Shown piece by piece: positions 1 through 8,141 of a stretch of 64,000 nt of DNA. The stretch is from the NCBI GenBank assembly GCA_029259635.1, contig JAJDEU010000052.1, positions 245,513 to 309,512 of the forward strand. Reading direction: 5' to 3'. The position numbers and the translations under genes were made by a program. The DNA is from Planctomycetota bacterium (GTDB taxonomy: Bacteria > Planctomycetota > UBA1135 > GCA-002686595). The notes beneath the pieces were generated by a model. That model made no database searches and had not been told where the DNA came from. It was given only the letters and a program-made list of their open reading frames with translations. How positions within the stretch are numbered: position 1 is the first letter of the stretch; each line of letters starts with the position of its first letter.

Positions 1-66
1 ATGGGCAATCGATCGTACGGAGCTAAGTCGGTTGAACTCAGTAGTACGGGGGAGCAGGAAGATTGA
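1..66 (+). CDS. C-terminal end of an unrecognised protein (partial)
   Basis: Frame 1 is open from the first base to a TGA at 64-66, giving 21 residues ending in GEQED. The window opens on an ATG in this frame, but this is more likely the tail of a gene entering from the left than a complete 21-residue protein. A base-paired hairpin follows 16 bases later and the next gene points toward it, as expected for the 3' end of a gene in a convergent pair. No function can be assigned from so little sequence. Confidence 0.4.
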   Translation: MGNRSYGAKSVELSSTGEQED

Positions 67-82
67 ACTTCCTCCCAAGCCT

Positions 83-117
83 TCATCGGCCCCGCTATCG
101 GGGTGGAGTGCCGATGA
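83..117. terminator. Nested hairpin between convergent genes
   Basis: An inner stem CCCG/CGGG closes on a short CTAT-containing loop. It sits inside an outer stem where TTCATCGG (82-89) pairs with CCGATGAG (111-118), with one G-T pair. There is no T-run, so it is not a canonical intrinsic terminator. Its place between the partial gene ending at 66 and the HAD gene ending at 152 on the opposite strand fits a bidirectional 3'-end structure. Confidence 0.35.
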
Positions 118-151
118 GAATCTCCTACATGGTCGAGATGAAGAACCGAGT

Positions 152-775
152 CTACTGCAGTTCTACGGGCTGCTTGCCAAGTAGGCCGAGGATGGCGTCT
201 TGAAGGTTGTCCGCGGTGAAGTTGGGGGTGACTTCAAACTCGCCGTCCTGCACGCCTTGCCCGGTTCGAACGCCCGCGATTTTGCAGCCGGCGCGCCATC
301 CGGATACGAGCTCCACGGTGCTGTCGCCGACAATCCAGCTCTTGTCCAACTCGATCGAATCGTTGAGCATCGCGTGGTAGAGCAAGCCGGTGTTGGGGAG
401 GAAGAAGACGGAGTCGAAAGCGTGGGCTCCAACGCCTTCGGGATGGTCCAGGCAAATGTACTGGCGACGAATGTGAATCCCCTCATCGGAGATTTGGGCA
501 CAGATTTCCGTATTGAGGTCGTTCCACTCTTCGTCGGAGAGTCGGCCGTGAGCAACGTCGAGTTCGTTCCCGATCAGGTAGATCAGCCAATTAGCGCGAT
601 GGGCCATAAACAGGGCCTCAAGAGCTCCCTCGTGGAATTCGAGGTTGGATACCGACTTTTTTTCCCCCTCGGACGGTTCGACCAAGAGCGTTCCCCAGAG
701 GTCAATGAAGAGGCCCCGCGGGGCGGGAGGGGTTCCGGGAAGCGGCGCGTAGGGGGTGGGGTCGAAGAGGCTCAT
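152..775 (-). CDS. HAD-superfamily hydrolase, HAD-IIIA/GmhB-like, with altered motifs
   Basis: A protein of about 207 residues starting at ATG 775 (MSLFDPTPY). The frame stays open upstream to 928 but that extension runs toward the divergent glycosyltransferase and looks non-coding. HAD motif I is present as FIDLWGTLL, keeping the nucleophile Asp but carrying Trp where the usual DxD acid/base Asp sits. The C-terminal motif reads VGDSTVEL followed by GWRAGCKIAGVRTG, the arrangement seen in histidinol-phosphatase and heptose-bisphosphate-phosphatase relatives (HisB-N, GmhB), again with Glu replacing an Asp. These changes make phosphatase activity uncertain. A sugar-phosphate substrate would fit the neighbouring glycosyltransferase, but that is inference. 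Confidence 0.7.
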   Translation of the reverse strand: MSLFDPTPYAPLPGTPPAPRGLFIDLWGTLLVEPSEGEKKSVSNLEFHEGALEALFMAHRANWLIYLIGNELDVAHGRLSDEEWNDLNTEICAQISDEGIHIRRQYICLDHPEGVGAHAFDSVFFLPNTGLLYHAMLNDSIELDKSWIVGDSTVELVSGWRAGCKIAGVRTGQGVQDGEFEVTPNFTADNLQDAILGLLGKQPVELQ

Positions 776-962
776 AGATCTGACTTGTTGAGGAGGACAA
801 AACCTGTTGTTCGACCTTGGTTGTCGGCAGGAGTCAGGATCTCTTGAGGGATCAAGATTGAGTTTCTTGAAGTCCGATACATGCTCTTGGAAAGTCATTC
901 CGAACCCACCGGAGAACACGGTCATCATTTCCGAACAGCTAGAGCAAGAAGAGTCGCGACCG

Positions 963-2090
963 ATGCGCGTCGCGCTGCTTGTCGATCCTCTGACGATGAG
1001 GACGAAGGGCGGAGATCACGCGCCCGAGATCGCTCGTGAGCTCTTGGGAAGAGGCCATCTCGTTCGCGGCTTCGGAGTTGCCCCGAGCGTCATCCCGCAC
1101 TCGAGCGAAGAGAGCGGCGCGATCGAGGTTCCGGGGTTGCTCGCCTGGAAGCCGGATGTCTTGATCGCGTATGACGCGCTCTCCCCAACCGCATGGCTCG
1201 GCGCGCGGACCGCACGTAAGCTCGGAGCTGGCCTGGTTCTGGTCGAGGTCGGAATTGAGCACCCGCGGCGCATTCACGAGCGCGTGCTCCAGGCGATCGG
1301 TGAGAGGCTATGGGGCCGCTACGTCCGCCGGACCGCGAACGCGCTCATTGCTCTGGATGAGGAAGCGGCTCGACTGGCAGAGCTCGAGGGCTTTCCCGAG
1401 ACTTCAATCACGACGTTGCTGCCGGGTGTCGATTTGGAACGATTCCGGCCGGGCCTGTCCAGCGCGCTCGTGGCGCACCATCGAATCCGAGGCAGAATGC
1501 TGACCTACGTCGGTCGCCTCGAGGAGTCGCGTGGCCTCCGAACTCTGCTCGACGCTTTCGCTTCGACGGTCGGCCAACGCAATGACTGGTCGCTGGTCAT
1601 CGCCGGCGACGGACCGGCATCGGCCTCCTTTCGAGCGGTCGCGGACCGGCTAGGTGTGAGCGAGCGTGTTCACTGGCTCGGACGCCCGCGCCAAGAGGAA
1701 CTCCCCGCTCTCATCGGGGCCGCCACTCTTATGGCCGTCCCCGCCCTCGACACCGCCGTTCGCGGAAAGCAAATCGGTCGCGCGATGGCCTGCGGTGTTC
1801 CGATTCTGGCGTCGGACAATGCACGCCTTCGATCCTGGGTTCAGGAAGACGTGACGGGCTTGCTCGCTGCTCCGGGTGACCGAATGGCCTGGCGAGAAAT
1901 TTTGACTCGTGCGGCGGGCGCTCCGATGGCTCGCAAGCGCTGGGGTGAAAACGCTCGTCAGTTCGCCGTCTCCGAATTCGCTTGGCCGAGAGTTGCCGAG
2001 CGTTTCGAGCATGTGCTCGTACGAGCGTTGCGTTCTCAGAAGGAGCCGTGCTCCGACGAGCTTGGCAGCGAGGCGCTCGAGAAGTCCTGA
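963..2090 (+). CDS. Glycosyltransferase, GT4-like (GT-B fold)
   Basis: A 375-residue protein starting at ATG 963 (MRVALLVDPL). An upstream in-frame ATG at 807 would add 52 low-complexity residues and is not preferred. The N-terminal half has the donor/acceptor Rossmann pattern with a GGDHAPEIARELLGRGH segment typical of GT4 enzymes. The C-terminal half carries LTYVGRLEESRGLRTLLDAF, then VIAGDGPASASF, then AMACGVPILASD, the usual nucleotide-sugar-binding order. The two Glu of the EX7E motif are not visible: the residues before AMACG read QIGR. It probably transfers a sugar to an envelope glycan, with donor and acceptor unknown. It is transcribed divergently from the HAD gene. Confidence 0.8.
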   Translation: MRVALLVDPLTMRTKGGDHAPEIARELLGRGHLVRGFGVAPSVIPHSSEESGAIEVPGLLAWKPDVLIAYDALSPTAWLGARTARKLGAGLVLVEVGIEHPRRIHERVLQAIGERLWGRYVRRTANALIALDEEAARLAELEGFPETSITTLLPGVDLERFRPGLSSALVAHHRIRGRMLTYVGRLEESRGLRTLLDAFASTVGQRNDWSLVIAGDGPASASFRAVADRLGVSERVHWLGRPRQEELPALIGAATLMAVPALDTAVRGKQIGRAMACGVPILASDNARLRSWVQEDVTGLLAAPGDRMAWREILTRAAGAPMARKRWGENARQFAVSEFAWPRVAERFEHVLVRALRSQKEPCSDELGSEALEKS

Positions 2091-2123
2091 TTCGGTTGAA
2101 GGCGAGCGCGTGCGGAGGGTCGG

Positions 2124-2951
2124 CTAGGCGGACTCGGTCGCTTTGCGGAGCTCTTGCTTGAGGAAGGTCATATCCTCCGCGTACTGCTGCACGGCCTTGC
2201 GCGTCTCATCCGCGATTTCGCCGAAGCTGGCCGTGATCTTGACGCCTTCCGGTCTCTCTTCCAAATCGTGAACGGTGACCAGTGCCTCGCAATGGCCGCG
2301 CTTGAGCAACGGCAACCGGAACTTCACCCGCAGGTCGGTTCCGACGGCGAGCATTTGCGCCATCTCAAAGGGAGAGAGACTTGTGCGCCCGCCGCCCCAG
2401 GTGAAGCGGACGGAATCGGTGTCCAAGCCGGACATGCGTCCGATGCCATGCCAGCGCTTGCCGAATGAGTGCCCGTGGACGGGGTTGGTGATTTCCAGAG
2501 TGCGCTCTTCAAGGGGAATGAAGTGGTCGATTCGCTCGGGATCATCGAGCGTGAACAGAATGGCGCCCTCGTCCTCTTCGGGCGCAGCGCCCTCGCCGGT
2601 CTCGTGTTGATGGCCGGCGACGAGCGCTTCGCCGGCCGCCTCATCGGAATCGAAGATCGGAATCAATCGATCGAGCCCCACCTTTTCCATCACTTCGCGG
2701 CTGAAGGAGGAGGGACGGGAGATGCCCAGCTGGCCGCCGCCCTTCGACGCAAGGCGCGACGCTTTGATGATCGCGCCCATCGCGGTGGAGTTGAGAAACT
2801 TCACCATCCGCATATTCAAGACAATATCCGCGCTGCCCGCTTCCACCAAGCTCTCGACTTCTTGCTGAAAGAGCGGGCAGTAGTAGGTGTCAAACTCCCC
2901 GTGCAGGTGAAGAATGATGTAGTCGTCGCGTGCTTCAGCGCTGATGCGCAT
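2124..2951 (-). CDS. STAS-PilZ fusion protein (copy A), anti-anti-sigma-like
   Basis: 275 residues. Residues 1 to about 105 form a STAS domain of the SpoIIAA/RsbV type: the phosphorylation-loop region reads KFLNSTAMGAIIKA with Ser55 at the position of the phosphorylated Ser, but Asn replaces the preceding Asp. After an acidic linker, residues about 145-260 look PilZ-like, with LRVKFRLPL and a closing ITASFGEIADETRKAVQQY segment that matches the end of PilZ domains. The tail FLKQELRKATES is nearly identical in the paralog at 5774-6601. AGGAG lies about 8 bases before the ATG. A role linking a phospho-switch to c-di-GMP or another PilZ input is inferred. It converges on the GT4 gene. Confidence 0.75.
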   Translation of the reverse strand: MRISAEARDDYIILHLHGEFDTYYCPLFQQEVESLVEAGSADIVLNMRMVKFLNSTAMGAIIKASRLASKGGGQLGISRPSSFSREVMEKVGLDRLIPIFDSDEAAGEALVAGHQHETGEGAAPEEDEGAILFTLDDPERIDHFIPLEERTLEITNPVHGHSFGKRWHGIGRMSGLDTDSVRFTWGGGRTSLSPFEMAQMLAVGTDLRVKFRLPLLKRGHCEALVTVHDLEERPEGVKITASFGEIADETRKAVQQYAEDMTFLKQELRKATESA

Positions 2952-3107
2952 AAGAAACTCCTGATCCTTTTTACAGGTGTGAAGGTGCCCAGCATGGGGA
3001 CTCCTCTTCGAGAGTGCAAGACGGGGTGCCTAAAGGGCAAGATGGGGCGTTCGTTCGGTGGCGGTGCTCCCCTTGCGTAAACTAATGGGTCCTGTCGAGC
3101 GAGCCCG

Positions 3108-5057
3108 ATGGAGCCTGTCTCGCGCGATGCTGACCCGACGGAACGGAACGAAAACAGCATGGACGACACTCAGTATCCCCCGAACCGCAGCTCCGAGACT
3201 GAGGCCGCGCGGCTGGCTGCCGAGTACTGCGCGCACCTCGCGGACGGAAAGTCGCCGAGCGTAGAGCGCTATCTACAGCGGCTTGAGACGAAGGAGGCTC
3301 GAGCCGAATTCCAAGAGATTGTGGTCAGCGCTAGGTTGGCGATCGATGCGGTCCACGGCAGCGCGAAACCGAAGCGGGTGCTCAACGCGCGCTATCGATT
3401 GGATGACGAGATCGGCGTCGGCGGGATGGGGCGCGTCTTTCGCGCCTGGGACCTCGAGTTGGAACGCTTTGTCGCCGTCAAGCTCTTGTCCTTGGTCGAC
3501 GTGGGGGATGCCGAGCGCGAAGGACTCCTGATCAAGGAGTCCAAGATTCTCGCGACGTTGAAGCATCCGAACATCGTGACCGTTCACGAGACCGGTCGCG
3601 ACGGCGAGCTGGTCTACGTAGTCATGGAGCTCGTCGATGGCGAGTCGCTCGCCAAAGTTATCGAACGTATTCGCGGGCACCAATTAGTCGCGGATGGATC
3701 GAGTCGAGATCGGATCCAAAGAGCGGAGCCTATTCGCCGCGCCATCGATCGGTCCGTGCCGGAAGGTTGGATCGATCTGATCGATACGGGCTCTTATAGC
3801 CGATCGGTGACGACCGTCATGCTGCAGGTCGTTCGCACTATCGAAGCGGCGCACTCTTCCAACGTCGTGCATCGAGACCTCAAGCCCAGCAATGTCATGC
3901 TCGTGGGCGGCGGCAATCCGGTCGTGCTCGATTTTGGACTAGCGGGCACAACCGATCGCTCTGCGGGCACGATTACCCAAGGGCTCTACGGCACGGTGGC
4001 CTACCTCGCTCCAGAACAAGTGCTGTCGCAAAAAGTCGGCACCGACCCTCGCACGGACGTCTATCAGTTGGGTCTCTTGCTCTATGAGTTTCTGACCCTC
4101 CAGCGAGCCTTTCCCGACGCTGCGATCGGCGACGTCCTCGATCAAATTAAGCGCGGAGATTTCCCCGCCCCTCGCAAAGTCCGACCCGAGATTCCCCGCG
4201 ACCTATCGGCGATCTGTTTAAAGGCTCTCGAAGTGGCGCCGGCCAATCGATATCAAACCGCTCGTGAGTTTCGAGAAGACCTGGAGAGCTTCCTCTCTCA
4301 AGAGCGAATTCCGACTGCGGTCAAGGGCAGCGCTCTGCGCGCCGCCATTCGTCATGCTCGCATCAAGGTCAGGCGCCATCCGCTCGGCTTTGCAATCGCC
4401 GCTGTGGTCGCCGCTTCGGCAATGGTCTATTCGGTGATTCCGAAAGAGGAGTTGGGCGCCGACACGTTCTTCGCCAGGAGCGAGAGCGAGATTCGCGAGA
4501 TCTCAAGGGGAGTCGACGTCTTTCCATCGGAAGCTCTCGGAGTTCGAATTGACTCTTCCGAGCCCCGGTACGTCTATGCGCTTTCCCTCTTCGCCGATCG
4601 GGAGGAGCCGGAGATCAAATGCGTTCGCCCCGTTGTGCCGATCCATACGTCCGCAACCGAGCGGGTCGGTGAGTGGGGCATTCGCGTGGAGGCCGGCAAG
4701 TCCTTCGTGTGGTGTGCCGAGGTTGAGGAAACGGCCGCGATGGAAGGGCTGATGCTTTTCAATGCGGAAGCGAAGAGCCCCGCGATCGATGCCTGGTTTA
4801 GCCGAATTGAGAGTGAGTTGAACGCGCGTATGGCGGGCTTAGTCTCGCTCGAAGAGGCGCGGGCTGAGTGGGAGAACGTTCGCGATGGGACCGGTTCGAG
4901 AGGGGGCTCTATCGCGAAACTGACATCGAAAGAGAGAGCTCAGGTGGCGGACCTAGAAGCGACCTTTGATGAGTCGGAAAAGCAGCGCTGGAGGGAAGCG
5001 GGGATCCAGTGGAGCCAGGTCGAGTGCGTCGTGAAAGGAATCTCTAGCGACGATTGA
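3108..5057 (+). CDS. Transmembrane Ser/Thr protein kinase (PknB/Hanks type)
   Basis: 649 residues from ATG 3108; ATG 3159 (MDDTQYPP) is an equally plausible start. The kinase domain covers about residues 96-398: glycine loop GVGGMG (103-108), catalytic Lys in VAVK (125), catalytic loop HRDLKPSN (255-262), DFG (275-277) and APE (301-303). All are intact, so it should be active. One transmembrane segment lies at about 426-444, followed by about 205 residues of unrecognised, probably periplasmic, sequence that may be a sensor. It lies 24 bases upstream of the ECF sigma gene in the same direction, so the two are probably cotranscribed and functionally linked. Kinase-ECF pairs of this kind are typical of Planctomycetota. 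Confidence 0.9.
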   Translation: MEPVSRDADPTERNENSMDDTQYPPNRSSETEAARLAAEYCAHLADGKSPSVERYLQRLETKEARAEFQEIVVSARLAIDAVHGSAKPKRVLNARYRLDDEIGVGGMGRVFRAWDLELERFVAVKLLSLVDVGDAEREGLLIKESKILATLKHPNIVTVHETGRDGELVYVVMELVDGESLAKVIERIRGHQLVADGSSRDRIQRAEPIRRAIDRSVPEGWIDLIDTGSYSRSVTTVMLQVVRTIEAAHSSNVVHRDLKPSNVMLVGGGNPVVLDFGLAGTTDRSAGTITQGLYGTVAYLAPEQVLSQKVGTDPRTDVYQLGLLLYEFLTLQRAFPDAAIGDVLDQIKRGDFPAPRKVRPEIPRDLSAICLKALEVAPANRYQTAREFREDLESFLSQERIPTAVKGSALRAAIRHARIKVRRHPLGFAIAAVVAASAMVYSVIPKEELGADTFFARSESEIREISRGVDVFPSEALGVRIDSSEPRYVYALSLFADREEPEIKCVRPVVPIHTSATERVGEWGIRVEAGKSFVWCAEVEETAAMEGLMLFNAEAKSPAIDAWFSRIESELNARMAGLVSLEEARAEWENVRDGTGSRGGSIAKLTSKERAQVADLEATFDESEKQRWREAGIQWSQVECVVKGISSDD

Positions 5058-5081
5058 GGGTGGACTCGTAGGATTGGGAGC

Positions 5082-5759
5082 ATGTCGGACGACGATGTGA
5101 CCGAAGGCTTCAGCGGCTCTCAAGTGGGGAGCGAGGATCAGCTGACGCAGTCCCTGGATTTGGTGCGCTCGGCGCAGGCTGGAAGTGACGAGGCCCTCGA
5201 CCGATTGTTCTCGCGCTATTACGAACGCGTGCGGCGAGTGGTTCGCATGCGCCTCGGCCGGAAGCTGCGCGGAGCGCTGGAGTCCGGCGACATCCTGCAG
5301 GAGACCTTTGCCGTAGCGGTCAAGAGCTTCGACAGGTTTGAGATGCGCGAGGAGGCGAGTTTGATTAACTGGCTCTCCAAGCTTGCGGAGCGTCAGATCA
5401 TCGCCGCCGCCGACTATCACGGCGCGAAGAAGCGTGATCGCGACATGGAAGTCGCCATGGATGGGCCGACGAGCAACTCACAGACCGGCGAATACCGTAT
5501 GGAGTTCGGTGCGGATACACCGGGACCGCGCGAGCTGGCGGAAGCCGATGAGCAAGCCCAGTTGGTCGAGCACAGCATGGAGGAGCTGAGCGAGGAGTAC
5601 CGTGAGCTCTTGATTCTGCGCAACTACGTCGGCGCGTCCTGGGAGCACATCGCCAAGGCGATCGGAAGCCCGTCTGCGGACGCGGCGCGCATGATGCACG
5701 CCCGCGGAATGATCGAGCTGGGGAAGCACCTGCGCGAGCGCGGTGCGAATCCGTCTTAG
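5082..5759 (+). CDS. ECF-family RNA polymerase sigma factor, planctomycete-type
   Basis: 225 residues starting at ATG 5082. The sigma-2 region is visible as RLFSRYYERVRRVVRMRL with SGDILQETFAVAVKSFDRF, and sigma-4 as ELLILRNYVGASWEHIAKAIG with a recognition helix in SADAARMMHARGM. The length and central region resemble the ECF-like sigma family common in Planctomycetota. No anti-sigma factor is adjacent. Its upstream partner is the transmembrane kinase, so control by phosphorylation is plausible. A 14-base gap separates its stop from the convergent STAS-PilZ gene. Confidence 0.88.
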   Translation: MSDDDVTEGFSGSQVGSEDQLTQSLDLVRSAQAGSDEALDRLFSRYYERVRRVVRMRLGRKLRGALESGDILQETFAVAVKSFDRFEMREEASLINWLSKLAERQIIAAADYHGAKKRDRDMEVAMDGPTSNSQTGEYRMEFGADTPGPRELAEADEQAQLVEHSMEELSEEYRELLILRNYVGASWEHIAKAIGSPSADAARMMHARGMIELGKHLRERGANPS

Positions 5760-5773
5760 CAGCCCGCCGCGCG

Positions 5774-6601
5774 TTAAGAGTCCGTCGCCTTCTTCAGCTC
5801 CGTCTTGAGGTACGCCATATCCTTCGCGTACTGCTCGACAGCGGCCGCCGTCTCATCGTCGATCGACCGGAAGCTCGTCCCGATCTTGACGGAGTTCTCG
5901 CGCTCGGCGATCTCCGTTACCGTGACCTCGGCCTCGCAGTGACCCTTCTGAAGTAGCGGCAAGCGGAACTTGACCGTGAGGTCCGTTCCGATCGCCAAGA
6001 ACTGCGCGATCTCGAACGGAGTCAGCCCCGTCTTTCCACCCGCCCAGGTAAAGCGCAGGCCCTCGGTGGATAGATCGTTCATCTTTCCGATACCGCGCCA
6101 GGAGCTTCCGAACTTGTGACCGTGGACCGGATTCGCCGTGCCACCGCCGCGATTCTCCTCGGGAATGAAGTGCTCCACGCGGGAAGTGTCCGTCGGCGAG
6201 AACATCAGCGCGCCCTCTTCCTCCTCCGCAAGCTCGCCGGTGGGCGACTCGCTCGCCGGCGCGCCTTCAAGGAGCGCCGCACCAGCGGCCTCGTCGCTAT
6301 CGAACATCGGCACAACCCGATCGAGCCCGACCTTTTGAATGATGTCAGCGCAGAAGCGGGAGGGACGTGCGATCGTGAGCTTCCCACCAGCGGCGGCCAG
6401 CGATTTGGACGCCTTGATGATCGCGCCCAGCGCGGTCGAATTGATGAACTTGACCAAGCGCAGGTTGAGAACGAGTCGATTCGTTCCGGCCGTAATCAGA
6501 GCTTCGACTTCCTTGTGCAGATGCGGGCAGTAGAAGGTGTCGAACTCGCCGCGAAGATGAAGGATCGTGTAGTTATCGCGGGGTTCCGCCGTAATGTGCA
6601 T
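5774..6601 (-). CDS. STAS-PilZ fusion protein (copy B), anti-anti-sigma-like
   Basis: 275 residues, the same length and collinear with the protein at 2124-2951. The STAS domain has KFINSTALGAIIKA with Ser55 at the phospho-site and Asn before it. The linker contains the same acidic stretch, and the PilZ-like half contains LTVKFRLPLLQKGHCEAEVTV and FRSIDDETAAAVEQY. The tail YLKTELKKATDS matches copy A. The two copies bracket the kinase-sigma pair on the opposite strand, so they probably arose by duplication and may respond to different phosphatases or ligands. The 126-base space before the GAF-PP2C gene is divergent and may hold promoters for both. Confidence 0.75.
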   Translation of the reverse strand: MHITAEPRDNYTILHLRGEFDTFYCPHLHKEVEALITAGTNRLVLNLRLVKFINSTALGAIIKASKSLAAAGGKLTIARPSRFCADIIQKVGLDRVVPMFDSDEAAGAALLEGAPASESPTGELAEEEEGALMFSPTDTSRVEHFIPEENRGGGTANPVHGHKFGSSWRGIGKMNDLSTEGLRFTWAGGKTGLTPFEIAQFLAIGTDLTVKFRLPLLQKGHCEAEVTVTEIAERENSVKIGTSFRSIDDETAAAVEQYAKDMAYLKTELKKATDS

Positions 6602-6726
6602 TGCTTGACTCGTTGACGCTGGTGGAGGGGATCGTGCGCATGATAATCGACCTCGCGGGGCAGGTCCGCAAGGATTTTCCCGGGGACCTGGCGCGGTGCC
6701 CGGCGGTCGCCGAGTAGACTCCCGTC

Positions 6727-8136
6727 ATGTTCTTTCGTCGAAAAAAAGCCCGCGATACCGCGGCGGATAGCGCCGGGGCCCAAAAGGCCAGCGGTGCAGG
6801 GGAAGAGGTCTCCGGAGCTGGCCAGGACTCTCCTGTTGATCGCACGACGCAGTTCCTGACGGGCGACTCCCAAACCGACCGAAGGACCATCCAGGTCCTG
6901 CTCGAAGCGATTGCGCGGGTGTCGGAGAGCCAAGACGATATCGCCACCCAGCTGCGAGTCATCGTCGATCACTCGATCGAGATCACTGGGGCCGAGCGCG
7001 GGTTGCTCCTGGTCGCCGGCGAGGGCGAGATTCTCGAGGTCCGGGTAGCACGCTCCAAAGAGGGCGAAGATCTGCCCGTGGACCAGCGCTTCTCGACTTC
7101 GATCGTCAAGAAGGTCGCCGATGAGCTCGACCCTGTCCGCGCCACAGTGAACTCGGACGCCGAGGCCCTCGATCTCGGCCAGTCGGTATTCGATCTCAAG
7201 CTGCGGGCCGTCATGTGTGTTCCGCTCACGATGCACAAGAAGGAGGGCGGCGAGGAGAAAGCGACCGGCGTCTTGTACGTCGACTCGCGCGTCGCGACGC
7301 GACAGTTCAGTCGCCGGGACTTGCACGTCTTCGCGGCCCTCGCTCGTCAGATCTCGGTAACCCTCGAGAACGCTCGGCTCTTCCACGACTCGATCGAGAA
7401 AGCGCGGCTTCACCAGGAGATCGAGCTGGCCAGCGAGATTCAGCGCAACATGATGCCCAAAGTGCCGGATGGTCTGACGAGCTTTGAGCTCTTCGGCTGG
7501 TACCGCGCGGCCGATCAGACTTCGGGCGATTTCTACGACTTCCAGCGAACCCGCGATGGACGCTTGGCGTTGGTGGTGGGAGACGCGACCGGTCACGGTG
7601 TTGGCCCCGCGCTGATCACCGCAACGGCGCAGGCCGGCTTGCGCGCTTACCTGCGAACCCAGACCGACCCGGGCGAGCTGGCGACGCTCGTCAATGAAGA
7701 TCTCTGCGACCGAATTGAAGATGGCCGGTTTCTCACGCTCTTTCTCGCGCTGCTCGCGGACGATGGATCGGTCCAGTTCGTCAACGCGGGGCATTGTGAC
7801 CCGCTCCTCTGGCGCAAGGCGACGGGCGAGTTCACCGAGCTCGGCGGAAAGAATCCGGCGCTCGGAATGATCGAGAACATGACCTACGAAGCCGGCGAAC
7901 GGATTCAACTCGAGACGGGCGATGTATTGATCGCCTTCACCGATGGGATCATCGAGGCGCGCGACGAAGACAATCCGGACGAGCTGTTTGGGATCGAGGG
8001 GCTGAAGACGGCCTTCCTTGAGAATGTGGACAAGACCACCGAAGAGCTGACGAACTCCATGGTCGAAGAGGCGCTCAAACTCGCCAAAGGTAAGCGCGAA
8101 GACGACATCACGGTGGTGGTCGCGCGGCGCGTCTGA
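6727..8136 (+). CDS. GAF-domain PP2C-type (SpoIIE/RsbU) Ser/Thr phosphatase
   Basis: 469 residues. A GAF sensor domain spans about residues 60-218 (AERGLLLVAGEGEILEVR, then VPLTMHKK and GVLYVDS). A short helical linker follows (LHQEIELASEIQRNMMP), typical of RsbU-like proteins. The PP2C/SpoIIE domain covers about 245-469 with SGDFYDF (266-272), GDATGHGVG (285-293), NAGH, FTDGIIEA and EDDITVVVARR, so the metal-binding acidic residues are present. Such enzymes dephosphorylate STAS-domain anti-anti-sigma factors, and two STAS proteins lie next door. It starts a tight operon: DUF58 begins 5 bases after its stop. Confidence 0.9.
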   Translation: MFFRRKKARDTAADSAGAQKASGAGEEVSGAGQDSPVDRTTQFLTGDSQTDRRTIQVLLEAIARVSESQDDIATQLRVIVDHSIEITGAERGLLLVAGEGEILEVRVARSKEGEDLPVDQRFSTSIVKKVADELDPVRATVNSDAEALDLGQSVFDLKLRAVMCVPLTMHKKEGGEEKATGVLYVDSRVATRQFSRRDLHVFAALARQISVTLENARLFHDSIEKARLHQEIELASEIQRNMMPKVPDGLTSFELFGWYRAADQTSGDFYDFQRTRDGRLALVVGDATGHGVGPALITATAQAGLRAYLRTQTDPGELATLVNEDLCDRIEDGRFLTLFLALLADDGSVQFVNAGHCDPLLWRKATGEFTELGGKNPALGMIENMTYEAGERIQLETGDVLIAFTDGIIEARDEDNPDELFGIEGLKTAFLENVDKTTEELTNSMVEEALKLAKGKREDDITVVVARRV

Positions 8137-8141
8137 TCGAG

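Noticed and set aside
893..952. GAAAGTCATTC at 893 and CAGCTAGAG at 944 resemble parts of the palindrome end
   Set aside because: The two pieces are in the wrong order and 40 bases apart compared with 42541-42568, so this is probably chance.
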